From Micromonospora sp. WMMD1120 (GTDB lineage: Bacteria; Actinomycetota; Actinomycetes; Mycobacteriales; Micromonosporaceae), in NCBI RefSeq assembly GCF_029626235.1, contig NZ_JARUBO010000005.1:1954501-2018500 (forward strand): DNA of 64,000 nt. Reading direction: 5' to 3'. The notes beneath the pieces are model-generated. The model worked only from the letters and a program-made list of their open reading frames with translations. It ran no database searches and was not told the DNA's origin. How positions within the stretch are numbered: position 1 is the stretch's first letter; each line of letters begins with the position of its first letter. Made by a program: the position numbers and the translations under genes. This document shows positions 17,545-26,359 of this stretch, piece by piece.

Positions 17545-18758
17545 GCCAGACTGTCGGCAGCCGGCCGTAGTGCCCGCCACCCGGCTGCGGTGACCAGGGC
17601 GACTGTTCCCGCCGCCGCCGCCATGACCGGGCCCGTGCCGTAGCTCGCCGCGGCCAGCCCGGCGAGCGCGGCCCCGAGCGGCGCGGTGAGCAGCCCCACC
17701 ATCCGCTGCGCCGCACCGACCCGACCGAGCAGATCGTGCGGCACGTGCCGCTGCCCGTACGACGCCCACAGGCTGTTCCAGACGACGGTCCCGGCGGCGA
17801 AGACGGCGAGCGCGAGCCCGCCCGGCACCGGGTGCCGGGCCAGCGCGAAACCGACCAGCGCCACGGTCTCCACGGCGAGCACCGCGCGCAGCGCCGGCAT
17901 CGTGCCGAGGCGGGCGGCGATTCGACCCGACCCGAGGGCGCCCGCCACGCCCCCGACGATGGCGGCGGCGGCGAACAGGCCGTACCCGGCCGGCGGCACC
18001 CGCAGCACGTCCAGCGCGTAGAGCACCTGCACCGCCAGGATTCCGCTGATCGCCAGGTTGCTCGCGGCGGTCAGCAGCGTGACCTGCCACAGCGTCCGGT
18101 GCCCGCGCAGCCAGCGCATCCCCTCGACGATCTCGCTCCACACCGACCGGCGCCCCGCGCCGGGCCGGGCGGTCGCGTCCGCGACGGGCGCCGGGGTGAG
18201 AGCCAGCACGAGCAGGGCGGCGGCGGCGAAGGTGACGGCGTCCAGGGCGAACGGTAGGGCCGGGGCGACGGCGAACAGCACGCCGGCGGCGGGCGCCCCG
18301 AGGAACCCGCCGGCGATCGCGGACCCCGCCTGGAGCCGCCCGTTCGCCCGGGGCAGCGCGTCCGGCGGCACCAGCGCGGGCAGTAGCGCGAACGAGGCGG
18401 CGTCGAAGAGGGTGCCCGACGCGGCGAGCAGGAACGCCGCCACCAGCAGCACGGCGACGTCGACCCGGTGCAGGGCGACCGCCACGGCCAGCGCCGCCAC
18501 CGCCGCGGCCCGTACCCCGTCGACCAGCGCCATCGTCCGCCGGCGGTCCCACCGGTCCGCGTACACGCCGCCGAGCAGGCCGAAGAGCAGCGGCGGCAAC
18601 TGGCCGGCCACGGTGATCGCCGCGATGGCCCGGGGATCGCGGGTCACCGTCGCGGCCAGCAGGGCCAGTGCCGGGGTACGCAGCGCGTCGCCGAACCGCG
18701 ACGAGACGGCGGCGGACCAGAGCAGCCGGAAGTCCCGGCCGAGAGCGGTGGCAGTCAT
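17541..18758 (-). CDS. MFS transporter (EntS-like exporter)
   Basis: This 405-residue transporter has about 12 hydrophobic segments. The loop motif GGVYADRWDRRRTM after the second helix is the MFS signature, and the start FRLLWSAAVSSRFGDALRTPALALLA resembles EntS/MFS_3 exporters. Substrate is unknown. Its stop codon overlaps the convergent monooxygenase stop within CTAG (17541-17544). Both genes could belong to one detoxification set, but they are not co-oriented. Confidence 0.85.
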   Translation of the reverse strand: MTATALGRDFRLLWSAAVSSRFGDALRTPALALLAATVTRDPRAIAAITVAGQLPPLLFGLLGGVYADRWDRRRTMALVDGVRAAAVAALAVAVALHRVDVAVLLVAAFLLAASGTLFDAASFALLPALVPPDALPRANGRLQAGSAIAGGFLGAPAAGVLFAVAPALPFALDAVTFAAAALLVLALTPAPVADATARPGAGRRSVWSEIVEGMRWLRGHRTLWQVTLLTAASNLAISGILAVQVLYALDVLRVPPAGYGLFAAAAIVGGVAGALGSGRIAARLGTMPALRAVLAVETVALVGFALARHPVPGGLALAVFAAGTVVWNSLWASYGQRHVPHDLLGRVGAAQRMVGLLTAPLGAALAGLAAASYGTGPVMAAAAGTVALVTAAGWRALRPAADSLA

Positions 18759-18863
18759 GCGGTGACCGTGCGGGTTCGACCGGGTCGAGGGTCAAGCGGC
18801 CACACTGCGGAACGGCGGTCACCGCCGGCCCCGGGCAGCCGGCACGCGGTCTAGGCTTGCCCG

Positions 18864-19463
18864 GTGACGGTCGAGCAGCAGGCACGGGGTGCGGCGGGTG
18901 CGGGCCGGCGCAGGTCCCGCAAGGACGAGATCCTGGAGATCGCGGTCGGCCTGTTCGCCGCCCGTGGCTACCACGGTGTGTCGATGGACGACATCGGCGC
19001 GGCCGCCGGGGTCACCGGCCCGGCGCTCTACCACCACTTCGCCGGCAAGGAGGCCATGCTGGCCGCCGCGCTGATCCCGGTCAGCGAGGGGCTGCTGGCC
19101 GGCGGGCGGGAACGCGCCGCCGGGCATCCGGACGACCCGCGCGGCGTGCTGGAGTCGCTCATCGACTTCCACGTCGAGTTCGCGCTCGCCAACCCCGCGG
19201 TGATCGCGCTGCACCTGCACGAGTTGGATCGCCTGCCCGACGAGCCGAGGCGGCGGATCCGCCGCCTGCAACGCCTCTATGTCGAGGAGTGGGTGACGGT
19301 GCTCACCGCGCTGCACCCGGGCATGCCGGACGGGGAGGCGCGGGTGCTCGCGCACGCCGCGTTCGGCCTGATGAACTCGACGCCGTTCCTCGGTGGCGAG
19401 GTGGACCGGCGACGGCGGGCGGAACTGCTGCGCGGCGCGACGCTGGCCGCGCTGCTCGCCTGA
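18864..19463 (+). CDS. TetR-family regulator upstream of the acyl-CoA catabolism genes
   Basis: This 199-residue protein starts with GTG. The HTH lies at about 20-70 (GYHGVSMDDIGAAAGVTGPALYHHFAGKEAML), as in TetR proteins that control fatty-acid or branched-chain acyl-CoA genes. The ligand-binding domain contains EFALANPAVIALHLHELDRLP. It is followed by biotin carboxylase and HMG-CoA lyase genes on the same strand and is the natural candidate regulator for them. No matching palindrome was found in its own promoter; one lies before the carboxyltransferase gene at 37450. Confidence 0.87.
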   Translation: MTVEQQARGAAGAGRRRSRKDEILEIAVGLFAARGYHGVSMDDIGAAAGVTGPALYHHFAGKEAMLAAALIPVSEGLLAGGRERAAGHPDDPRGVLESLIDFHVEFALANPAVIALHLHELDRLPDEPRRRIRRLQRLYVEEWVTVLTALHPGMPDGEARVLAHAAFGLMNSTPFLGGEVDRRRRAELLRGATLAALLA

Positions 19464-19566
19464 GCCGACGCCGTTCGCCGGGCGGCTTCGCGGAGCCCGG
19501 CTCGGCAGGAGCGTGCCGGTCATGATTCCCTGACATCGTCCCACCATCCGGACGCTGGGAGAAAAC

Positions 19567-20946
<1,380 letters not shown>

Positions 20947-20966
20947 CCCCGCGTCCCCGGCCGTCG

Positions 20967-20988
20967 TGCCCGGCGGCCTGGCCGGGCA
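20967..20988 (+). terminator. Terminator-like hairpin after the biotin carboxylase gene
   Basis: TGCCCGGC and GCCGGGCA form an 8-bp stem around the six-base loop GGCCTG, 20 bp after the stop codon. There is no T-run. It is followed directly by a much longer hairpin. Confidence 0.5.
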
Positions 20989-21003
20989 AGACTGGTTCGC
21001 GCG

Positions 21004-21088
21004 CCCTTTGCTCTGCTGCCCTCTATGCGACAGTGGTTACCCCGACGACGGACAGTAACTGTCGCGCATAGGGCGGCAGAGCAAAGGG
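21004..21088. repeat. Long imperfect inverted repeat between biotin carboxylase and HMG-CoA lyase genes
   Basis: The arms CCCTTTGCTCTGC and GCAGAGCAAAGGG are exactly complementary, and pairing continues inward with small bulges for about 30 bp per arm (through CTATGCG/CGCATAG and ACAGT/ACTGT) around a short loop. The element fills the intergenic space. It may be a dispersed palindromic repeat of this genus or a transcript-processing hairpin; only one copy was seen here. Confidence 0.7.
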
Positions 21089-21130
21089 ATTCCACAGCTG
21101 TCCCGATCCGACGTCACAGCGAGGTGACCG

Positions 21131-22051
21131 ATGAGTCAACTGCCAGATTCCGTCTCCATCCGCGAGGTGGGGCCCCGGGACGGGTTGCAGAACGAGGACC
21201 CGATCCCGACCGACGCGAAGGTGCGGCTGCTCGACGCGCTCTCCGCCACCGGCGTCCGCCGGATCGAGGCGGTGTCGTTCGTGCACCCGAAGGCGATCCC
21301 CCAGATGGCCGACGCCGACGAGGTGTGGCGGCGGGCGGTCAAGGCCGACGGGGTGCGCTACTCCGCGCTGGTGCCGAACAGCCGGGGCGCCCAGCGGGCC
21401 CTCGCCGCCGGTTTCACCGACATCGAGGTGGTGGTCTCGGCCAGCGACACGCACAACCGGCGCAATGTCAACCGGTCCACCGACGAGTCGCTCGACGACA
21501 TCGCCGAGCTGATCGACCTGCTGCACGGGGCGTCCGCGCGGGTAGAGGTGATCATCGCGACCAGCTTCGGCTGCCCGTACGAGGGGGACGTCGACCCGCA
21601 CCGGGTGGCCGGCATCGTCGACCGGGTCGTCCGCGACGGGGCGGACCGGGTGGCCTTCGGCGACACCACCGGCATGGGCACTCCGCGCCGGGTCCGCGAG
21701 CTGCTCACCGCGGTACGCGACCGCAACGCGCACGTGCCGGTGCTGCTGCACTTCCACAACACCAGGGGTACCGCGCTGGCCAACCTGTTGACGGCGTTGG
21801 AGCTGGGGGTGACCGAGTTCGACGCCAGCGTCGGTGGCTTGGGCGGCTGCCCGTACGCGCCGGGGGCGAGCGGCAACCTGGCGACCGAGGAGGCAGTGCA
21901 CATGCTGCACGACATGGGCATCGACACCGGCATCGACCTGGCCGCCCTGATCGAGGTGGCGGAGTTGGCCGAGGAGTTGCTCGGCAAGAGGTTGCCGTCC
22001 GGCGTGCTGCGCGCCGGCCCGCGTACCCGGCTGACGCCACTGCCGGGCTGA
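21131..22051 (+). CDS. mvaB: Hydroxymethylglutaryl-CoA lyase
   Basis: This 306-residue TIM-barrel lyase cleaves HMG-CoA to acetyl-CoA and acetoacetate, the last step of leucine catabolism. The N-terminal REVGPRDGLQNE motif carries metal and substrate residues. The C-terminal signature GGLGGCPYAPGASGN contains the catalytic-loop cysteine, and HFHNTRG supplies the metal-binding histidines. Length matches bacterial enzymes. It lies downstream of the biotin carboxylase, and the usual partners (carboxyltransferase, acyl-CoA dehydrogenase) appear 15 kb further on, beyond the biosynthetic operon. Start ATG 21131 follows GAGGTGACCG. Confidence 0.95.
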   Translation: MSQLPDSVSIREVGPRDGLQNEDPIPTDAKVRLLDALSATGVRRIEAVSFVHPKAIPQMADADEVWRRAVKADGVRYSALVPNSRGAQRALAAGFTDIEVVVSASDTHNRRNVNRSTDESLDDIAELIDLLHGASARVEVIIATSFGCPYEGDVDPHRVAGIVDRVVRDGADRVAFGDTTGMGTPRRVRELLTAVRDRNAHVPVLLHFHNTRGTALANLLTALELGVTEFDASVGGLGGCPYAPGASGNLATEEAVHMLHDMGIDTGIDLAALIEVAELAEELLGKRLPSGVLRAGPRTRLTPLPG

Positions 22052-22064
22052 CCGCGCGTACACG

Positions 22065-22100
22065 GGACAGGGGCCGACCCGCGTGGGCCGGCCCCTGTCC
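22065..22100. terminator. Bidirectional terminator after mvaB
   Basis: GGACAGGGGCCG pairs with CGGCCCCTGTCC, and the stem continues past one mismatch for three more pairs, leaving a tight GCG-type loop. It lies between the convergent stops of mvaB and the protease gene. Confidence 0.85.
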
Positions 22101-22115
22101 GACGTGCCTGGTCGG

Positions 22116-22691
22116 TCAGCTCACCGGGGTGAGCATGCTCGGCCAGCTGTCCCGGAAGATGTCCGCTCCGGCGCTGTCGGTGCTGCGTTCGGTGGCGATC
22201 CGGGTGCCGGCGAAGAGGCTGCTGACCCGGTTCGCCTCGGTGCTGCTCGGGTACGGGTTGGTGCAGCTGGTGCCGGCGCTGCCGCCGGACATCAGGATCG
22301 CGCAGTTGCCGTTGTAGTTGTCCGGCAGACCGAGGATGTGCCCGATCTCGTGGGTCATGATCCGCAGTGGGCTGTACTGCGCTGCCTGCTGGGTGTCGAT
22401 GTAGACCCGGCCGTTGCCGAGGCTGGTCCGTACGGCGTAGGAGCCGCCGCCGGTGATCTGGTAGATCCGCAGGTTGGAGCCGCAGTTGGCGGAGAGGGTC
22501 AGGTTGACTGTGGCGTTGTTCCAGATCGATGCGGCCTGGTTGGCGGTGCCGGCGTAGCTGCCTGCCTGGCTGGTGTTGTAGCAGATCGTCATGGCGGCGC
22601 TGGCGGGCGCGGGGTTGGCGACCGTGACGCCGAGGGTGGCACCCGCCGTCGCCACCAGGGCGACCGCAAGCCGACTGAGTCGTGAGGTCAT
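22116..22691 (-). CDS. Secreted snapalysin-like zinc metalloprotease (M7)
   Basis: This 191-residue extracellular protease has a signal peptide (about 1-33, with a hydrophobic core LAVALVATAGATLGV and an Ala-rich cleavage region). The metzincin motif HEIGHILGLPD binds zinc through His114, His118 and Asp124, with Glu115 as the base. The small catalytic domain and the ICYNTSQAGSYAG start match Streptomyces snapalysins. The ATG at 22691 was chosen because it places the signal peptide at the N-terminus. A palindrome overlies its promoter. Streptomyces relatives are controlled by LysR regulators, but none is adjacent here. Confidence 0.88.
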   Translation of the reverse strand: MTSRLSRLAVALVATAGATLGVTVANPAPASAAMTICYNTSQAGSYAGTANQAASIWNNATVNLTLSANCGSNLRIYQITGGGSYAVRTSLGNGRVYIDTQQAAQYSPLRIMTHEIGHILGLPDNYNGNCAILMSGGSAGTSCTNPYPSSTEANRVSSLFAGTRIATERSTDSAGADIFRDSWPSMLTPVS

Positions 22692-22722
22692 CGCTGACTC
22701 CAATCCGGAAGGGGGTGCCAGG

Positions 22723-22760
22723 AGCCTAGCCACAGACATTAGTAAATATCAATGTCTGTG
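22723..22760 (-). promoter_or_regulatory. Promoter of the snapalysin gene covered by a perfect inverted repeat
   Basis: CACAGACATT (22731-22740) and AATGTCTGTG (22751-22760) are perfect 10-bp arms around an AT-rich 10-base centre. On the minus strand, TTGATA (22752-22747), an 18-bp spacer and TAGGCT (22728-22723) form a good -35/-10 pair, so the repeat covers the -35 and spacer and would suit a repressor or LysR-type regulator. It could also act as a terminator for the operon ending at 22811, but no T-run follows. Confidence 0.65.
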
Positions 22761-22810
22761 GCGCCGACTCCTGGTCGTCCGCCCTCCGGACGAGCGCCGA
22801 GCCACCGCCG

Positions 22811-23794
22811 CTACTGGGACCACCAGGTCGGCTGACGCGACCAGCGGTGCCGACGCAGGGTCGCCAGCACCTCCGGCTCCAGTGACCTCCCGTCGCTCAC
22901 CGCGATGTTGCTCTCGACGTGCGCGATCCGCCGCATCCCCGGGATCGTGGTGCAGACCCGACTGTCGGCCAGGATGAAGCGCAACGCCGCCTCCGGCATC
23001 GACATCCCGGGCGGCAGGTCCGCGCGCAGCGCCTCCGCCTTCGCGACGCTCTCGGCCAGGTTCTCCGGCACGAAGTACGAGTTGCGCCAGTCTCCCTCCG
23101 GCCACGTCGTGTCGACAGTCAACGTGCCGGTCAGCGTGCCCTCGTCGAACGGCACCCGGGCGATGACCGCGACGTCCTGCGCCGTCGCCGCCGGGAACAG
23201 CTCGTCCTCCGGGTCCTGGTCGAAGATGTTGTAGATGACCTGGACGGCGTCGATCAGCCCGGTCTCGATCGCCCGTACGCCGTTCCACGCCTCCCAGCGG
23301 TTGACCGAGATGCCGATCCCGCCGATCAGGCCGCTGTCCCGCAACTTCGTGAGGGTGTCCTGCCAGCGGCTGTCGTCCGCCCAGGAGTCCTCCCAGACGT
23401 GCAGTTGCAGCAGGTCGATCGACTCCAGCCCGAGATTGGCGAGGCTCTTGTGGACGTACTCCTCGATGTGTTCGGGAGGGAAGACGTCGTCGAGCGTCGA
23501 CTCGCGGGTCGACGGCCACCGCATGTCCTTCGGCGGCACCTTCGTGGCCACGTACAGCCGGGTGTCGGGGTTCGCCCGCACCAGGTCGCCGAGCACCCGC
23601 TCGCTGTGCCCGCGCCCGTACACCCAGGCGGTGTCGAAGAAGTTGCAACCCAGGTCGACGGCCCGCTGGAGCGCGGCGACCTTCTCGTCGTCCTCGACGC
23701 CGGTCCAGCCGTGCAGGCCGCCGCCGACGCCCCACATGCCGTACGAGACCTCACTTACCTGCCAGCCCAGCCGGCCGAACCTCCGATAGCGCAT
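22811..23794 (-). CDS. Aldo/keto reductase, last gene of the biosynthetic operon
   Basis: This 327-residue NADPH-dependent reductase has the AKR catalytic set Asp54, Tyr59 (FDTAWVYG), Lys85 (VATKVPP) and His132 (LLQLHVWED). The N-terminus MRYRRFGRLGWQVSEVSYG is typical of the family. The ATG at 23794 lies inside the end of the upstream gene (44-bp overlap), with AGGAAGG before it. In this operon it is a candidate to reduce the aldehyde released by the NRPS reductase domain, or another carbonyl (inference). A transcript-end hairpin is not obvious. Confidence 0.88.
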   Translation of the reverse strand: MRYRRFGRLGWQVSEVSYGMWGVGGGLHGWTGVEDDEKVAALQRAVDLGCNFFDTAWVYGRGHSERVLGDLVRANPDTRLYVATKVPPKDMRWPSTRESTLDDVFPPEHIEEYVHKSLANLGLESIDLLQLHVWEDSWADDSRWQDTLTKLRDSGLIGGIGISVNRWEAWNGVRAIETGLIDAVQVIYNIFDQDPEDELFPAATAQDVAVIARVPFDEGTLTGTLTVDTTWPEGDWRNSYFVPENLAESVAKAEALRADLPPGMSMPEAALRFILADSRVCTTIPGMRRIAHVESNIAVSDGRSLEPEVLATLRRHRWSRQPTWWSQ

Positions 23795-24983
23795 CGTCGC
23801 CTTCCTGCTGCGAGGGGATGGTGGGGGCGGGCCCGCCCCAGATCCGGACCGCCTGCCGGTAGTCCGAACCATCGATGGCGAAGGCCCGGGTCAGCTCGTC
23901 GGAGACGTCCGCCGGAGGCCGAACCAGGCCCGCCGTCCAGCGTGGCTCGGCGCCGCGGGCGCGCTTCGCACCGTAGGTGCCGGCGCCGAGATGCACCCCC
24001 GGCAGGCCCCGCTCCGCCGCGAGATCGCGGGGACGGTACATGGTCAGGTTGAAGTAGGAGTACGCCGCCGCCCGCTGCCCGAAGCCGGCCGCGCGGACGT
24101 ACACCCCGTCCGGCCACAGGTAGTTGAGGCTGAACCCGACCGCCTCGTCGCCGGCGAACTCCAGGAGCACCAGGCTGTACGCGTCCAACGCCGGCACCTG
24201 GGAGGCGAAGTAGCGGCGCATGTCGGCGTCGCTGTCCGGCCCACCGTACTTGCGCTGGGTGGCGCCGAGCAGTGGAGCGATCACGTCCACGCACTCGGCG
24301 AGCCGAACGGTCTCCACCCGGTCCACGGCGTCGTCGTAGCGCCGCCGTTCGCGCCGCCACTCCCGCCGGTCCGCCGCCTCGACGGTCCGGTCACCGCCCG
24401 GCGCGGGCAACACCGCCTCGGCCGAGAGCATCGCCGCCACCGGACCGCGGCCGGCCGGGCCGACCGCGCGATGCCACGCCTTCGAGTACGCGGCCACGTG
24501 TGCCACTGGCGTGTAGAGCAGTGCGACACAGGCCGCCCCGAGTCGTGCGGCGAGTGCCTCCACCTCGACGAAGAGGGCGGTCAGCACGGCGTCCCGCCGG
24601 TCGGCCGGCAGGTCCTTGGAGATGGCGACGGCACCGTGGTAGCCGGCCCGCGAACCCACCAGCAGCGCGGGCAGGAACGCGGCGTGCTCCTCGGCCGACA
24701 GCGACCGTTGCAGGTTCTCCTCGGCGATGTGACCCGGGCTGTACGCCAGGTTCATCGACGGCACGCTCGCGCCGTTCCACAGGTAGGTGGCCACCGCCGC
24801 GACGATGGCGCCCGAGGCGTCCCGGGCAACCAGGTAGGTGGTGACGAACGACGGGTCGGTCTCGGCCCAGGCCAGCCACGGGTAACCGCTGTAGAACCCC
24901 TCACCCTCGGCGAGGTCGTTCCACACCCGTTCGCCGATCTCGCGGATCGAGCGCAGGGCCGTGACCGACACGTCGCCGTCCAT
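23751..24983 (-). CDS. FemAB/GNAT-like acyl- or aminoacyltransferase
   Basis: This 410-residue protein fits the FemAB/peptidogalycan-biosynthesis type, with two GNAT-like folds. Supporting stretches are FYSGYPWLAWAETDPS and LNLAYSPG-like strands in the first half, and ALDAYSLVLLEFAGDEAVGFSLNYLWPD with HLGAGTYGAKRARGAEPRWTAGLV in the second; the last is the substrate-binding end seen in such proteins. Related enzymes move an amino acid from aminoacyl-tRNA or an acyl group from CoA to an amine. Its start shares one base with the upstream decarboxylase stop (TGATG), so it is translationally coupled. The substrate is unknown. Confidence 0.65.
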   Translation of the reverse strand: MDGDVSVTALRSIREIGERVWNDLAEGEGFYSGYPWLAWAETDPSFVTTYLVARDASGAIVAAVATYLWNGASVPSMNLAYSPGHIAEENLQRSLSAEEHAAFLPALLVGSRAGYHGAVAISKDLPADRRDAVLTALFVEVEALAARLGAACVALLYTPVAHVAAYSKAWHRAVGPAGRGPVAAMLSAEAVLPAPGGDRTVEAADRREWRRERRRYDDAVDRVETVRLAECVDVIAPLLGATQRKYGGPDSDADMRRYFASQVPALDAYSLVLLEFAGDEAVGFSLNYLWPDGVYVRAAGFGQRAAAYSYFNLTMYRPRDLAAERGLPGVHLGAGTYGAKRARGAEPRWTAGLVRPPADVSDELTRAFAIDGSDYRQAVRIWGGPAPTIPSQQEGDDALSEVRPAGLAGK

Positions 24984-26299
24984 CAGCCGTCCCGGTCGCT
25001 GCCGTCGTCGAGCAGTTCCAGCGCCACCAGGTCGTCGTACGTCTCCCGCCGTCGGATCAGCGAGACCTGGTCGCCGTGCACGAGCACCTCGGCGGGGCGC
25101 AACTGGCTGTTGTAGTTGCTCGTCATCGTCATGCCGTACGCGCCGGCCGTGAAGATCGCGAAGTGGTCACCGGCATTCAGCGTCGGCAATGACCGGCCCC
25201 GGGCCAGGTAGTCACTCGACTCGCAGATCGGGCCCACCACGTCGTACGTCGTGAGCCCCGTCAGGCCCGACACGTCACGGGAGGCGGGAACCGACTCGAC
25301 CGGCGGTCGCACCGGCCACATGAAGTGGTAGCTGTCGTACATCGCCGCGCGGGCGATGTGCGTCATGCCGGCGTCGATCACGGCGAGTTGGTGGTCACCG
25401 GCCTGCTTGAGATAGCGGACAGTGCTGAGCAGAATTCCGGCATTGGCGGCGATGGTGCGGCCCGGCTCGAAAATGACCTGACCACCCTGCCGGGTGAAGC
25501 CGGTGAGCCGGTGCACGATCACCTCGGCGAAATCGTCCCAGCTCGGCGCGGTGCGGTCGATGTATTCGGCGGGGAAACCGCCGCCCAGGTTGAGCGTCGT
25601 GATGCGGTGCCCGGCCGCCTCCAGCCGGCTGACGAGGTCGAGCAGTCGGTCCAGCGCGGTGGCGTAGACCTGCGGGTCGAAGATCGGGCTACCCAGGTGG
25701 ATGTGGAAACCCTCGATCCGCAGCGCGTCGTCGGCGGCGGCCCGCTCGAACAACGCCCCGGCCCGCTCGATGTCGACACCGAACTTGCCGCCCCGGGTGC
25801 CGGTCGTGGTGCGGGCCGGAGTGCGCTGGTCAGGGGCGACATCGGGGTTGACCCGGATCGCCAGCCGAGGACGCGCTCCCTCCTCGCGGGCGATCCGGGA
25901 CAGCAGCTCGACCTCCGCCTCGGACTCGACGTTGATGCAGCGGATGTTGCGACGGACCGCCTCCCGAAGCTCGCTCTCGGACTTGCCCACCCCGGCCAGC
26001 ACCGTCCGCTCGCTGTCGATCCCCGCCACCATCGCGCGGTGCAGCTCGCCCCCGCTGACCGCGTCGATCCCGGCGCCCTCCCGCCCGAGCAGCCGGAGCA
26101 GATGAACGTTGCCCAGCGCTTTCGCGGAGAAGCAGACCAATGGGCTGACCGGGTCGAAGGCCTTGGCGAATCGGCGATAATGATCAATCAGGGTGCTCGC
26201 GGAGTAGACGTATGTGGGTGTGCCGTAGCGCTCGGCCACCGCTGTCAGCGACACTCCTTCGCACCAGAGGGAACCGTCGCGATAGGTGAACTCATCCAT
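24983..26299 (-). CDS. LysA-type PLP decarboxylase with altered substrate loop
   Basis: This 438-residue fold type III PLP enzyme resembles diaminopimelate decarboxylase. The PLP lysine is Lys60 in CFSAKALGN; other marks are DAVSGGELHRAM, GFHIHLGS, NLGGGFPAEY, EPGRTIAANAGILL and VGPICESSDYLARG with the catalytic Cys359-Glu360 pair. The loop that holds diaminopimelate in LysA (DAGMNDLIRPALYDAYH type) reads DAGMTHIARAAMYDSYH, losing the usual Asn-Asp and Pro. It may therefore decarboxylate a different basic or carrier-bound amino acid, as BtrK does in butirosin. ATG 26299 was chosen for its GAGG; a GTG at 26341 is the alternative. Confidence 0.82.
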   Translation of the reverse strand: MDEFTYRDGSLWCEGVSLTAVAERYGTPTYVYSASTLIDHYRRFAKAFDPVSPLVCFSAKALGNVHLLRLLGREGAGIDAVSGGELHRAMVAGIDSERTVLAGVGKSESELREAVRRNIRCINVESEAEVELLSRIAREEGARPRLAIRVNPDVAPDQRTPARTTTGTRGGKFGVDIERAGALFERAAADDALRIEGFHIHLGSPIFDPQVYATALDRLLDLVSRLEAAGHRITTLNLGGGFPAEYIDRTAPSWDDFAEVIVHRLTGFTRQGGQVIFEPGRTIAANAGILLSTVRYLKQAGDHQLAVIDAGMTHIARAAMYDSYHFMWPVRPPVESVPASRDVSGLTGLTTYDVVGPICESSDYLARGRSLPTLNAGDHFAIFTAGAYGMTMTSNYNSQLRPAEVLVHGDQVSLIRRRETYDDLVALELLDDGSDRDG

Positions 26300-26359
26300 C
26301 AAATCCTCATTCGGGAGATCAGCGCTCAGGATATCGCCCACCCAACGGGGATCTACCCC

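Noticed and set aside
22116..22691. Snapalysin as part of the biosynthetic operon
   Set aside because: It has its own promoter and palindrome and a secreted-protease function unrelated to the pathway enzymes, so I kept it separate.
22731..22760. Palindrome as a terminator of the biosynthetic operon
   Set aside because: Possible, but the arms enclose an AT-rich centre and overlap a good promoter, and no T-run follows, so an operator is more likely.
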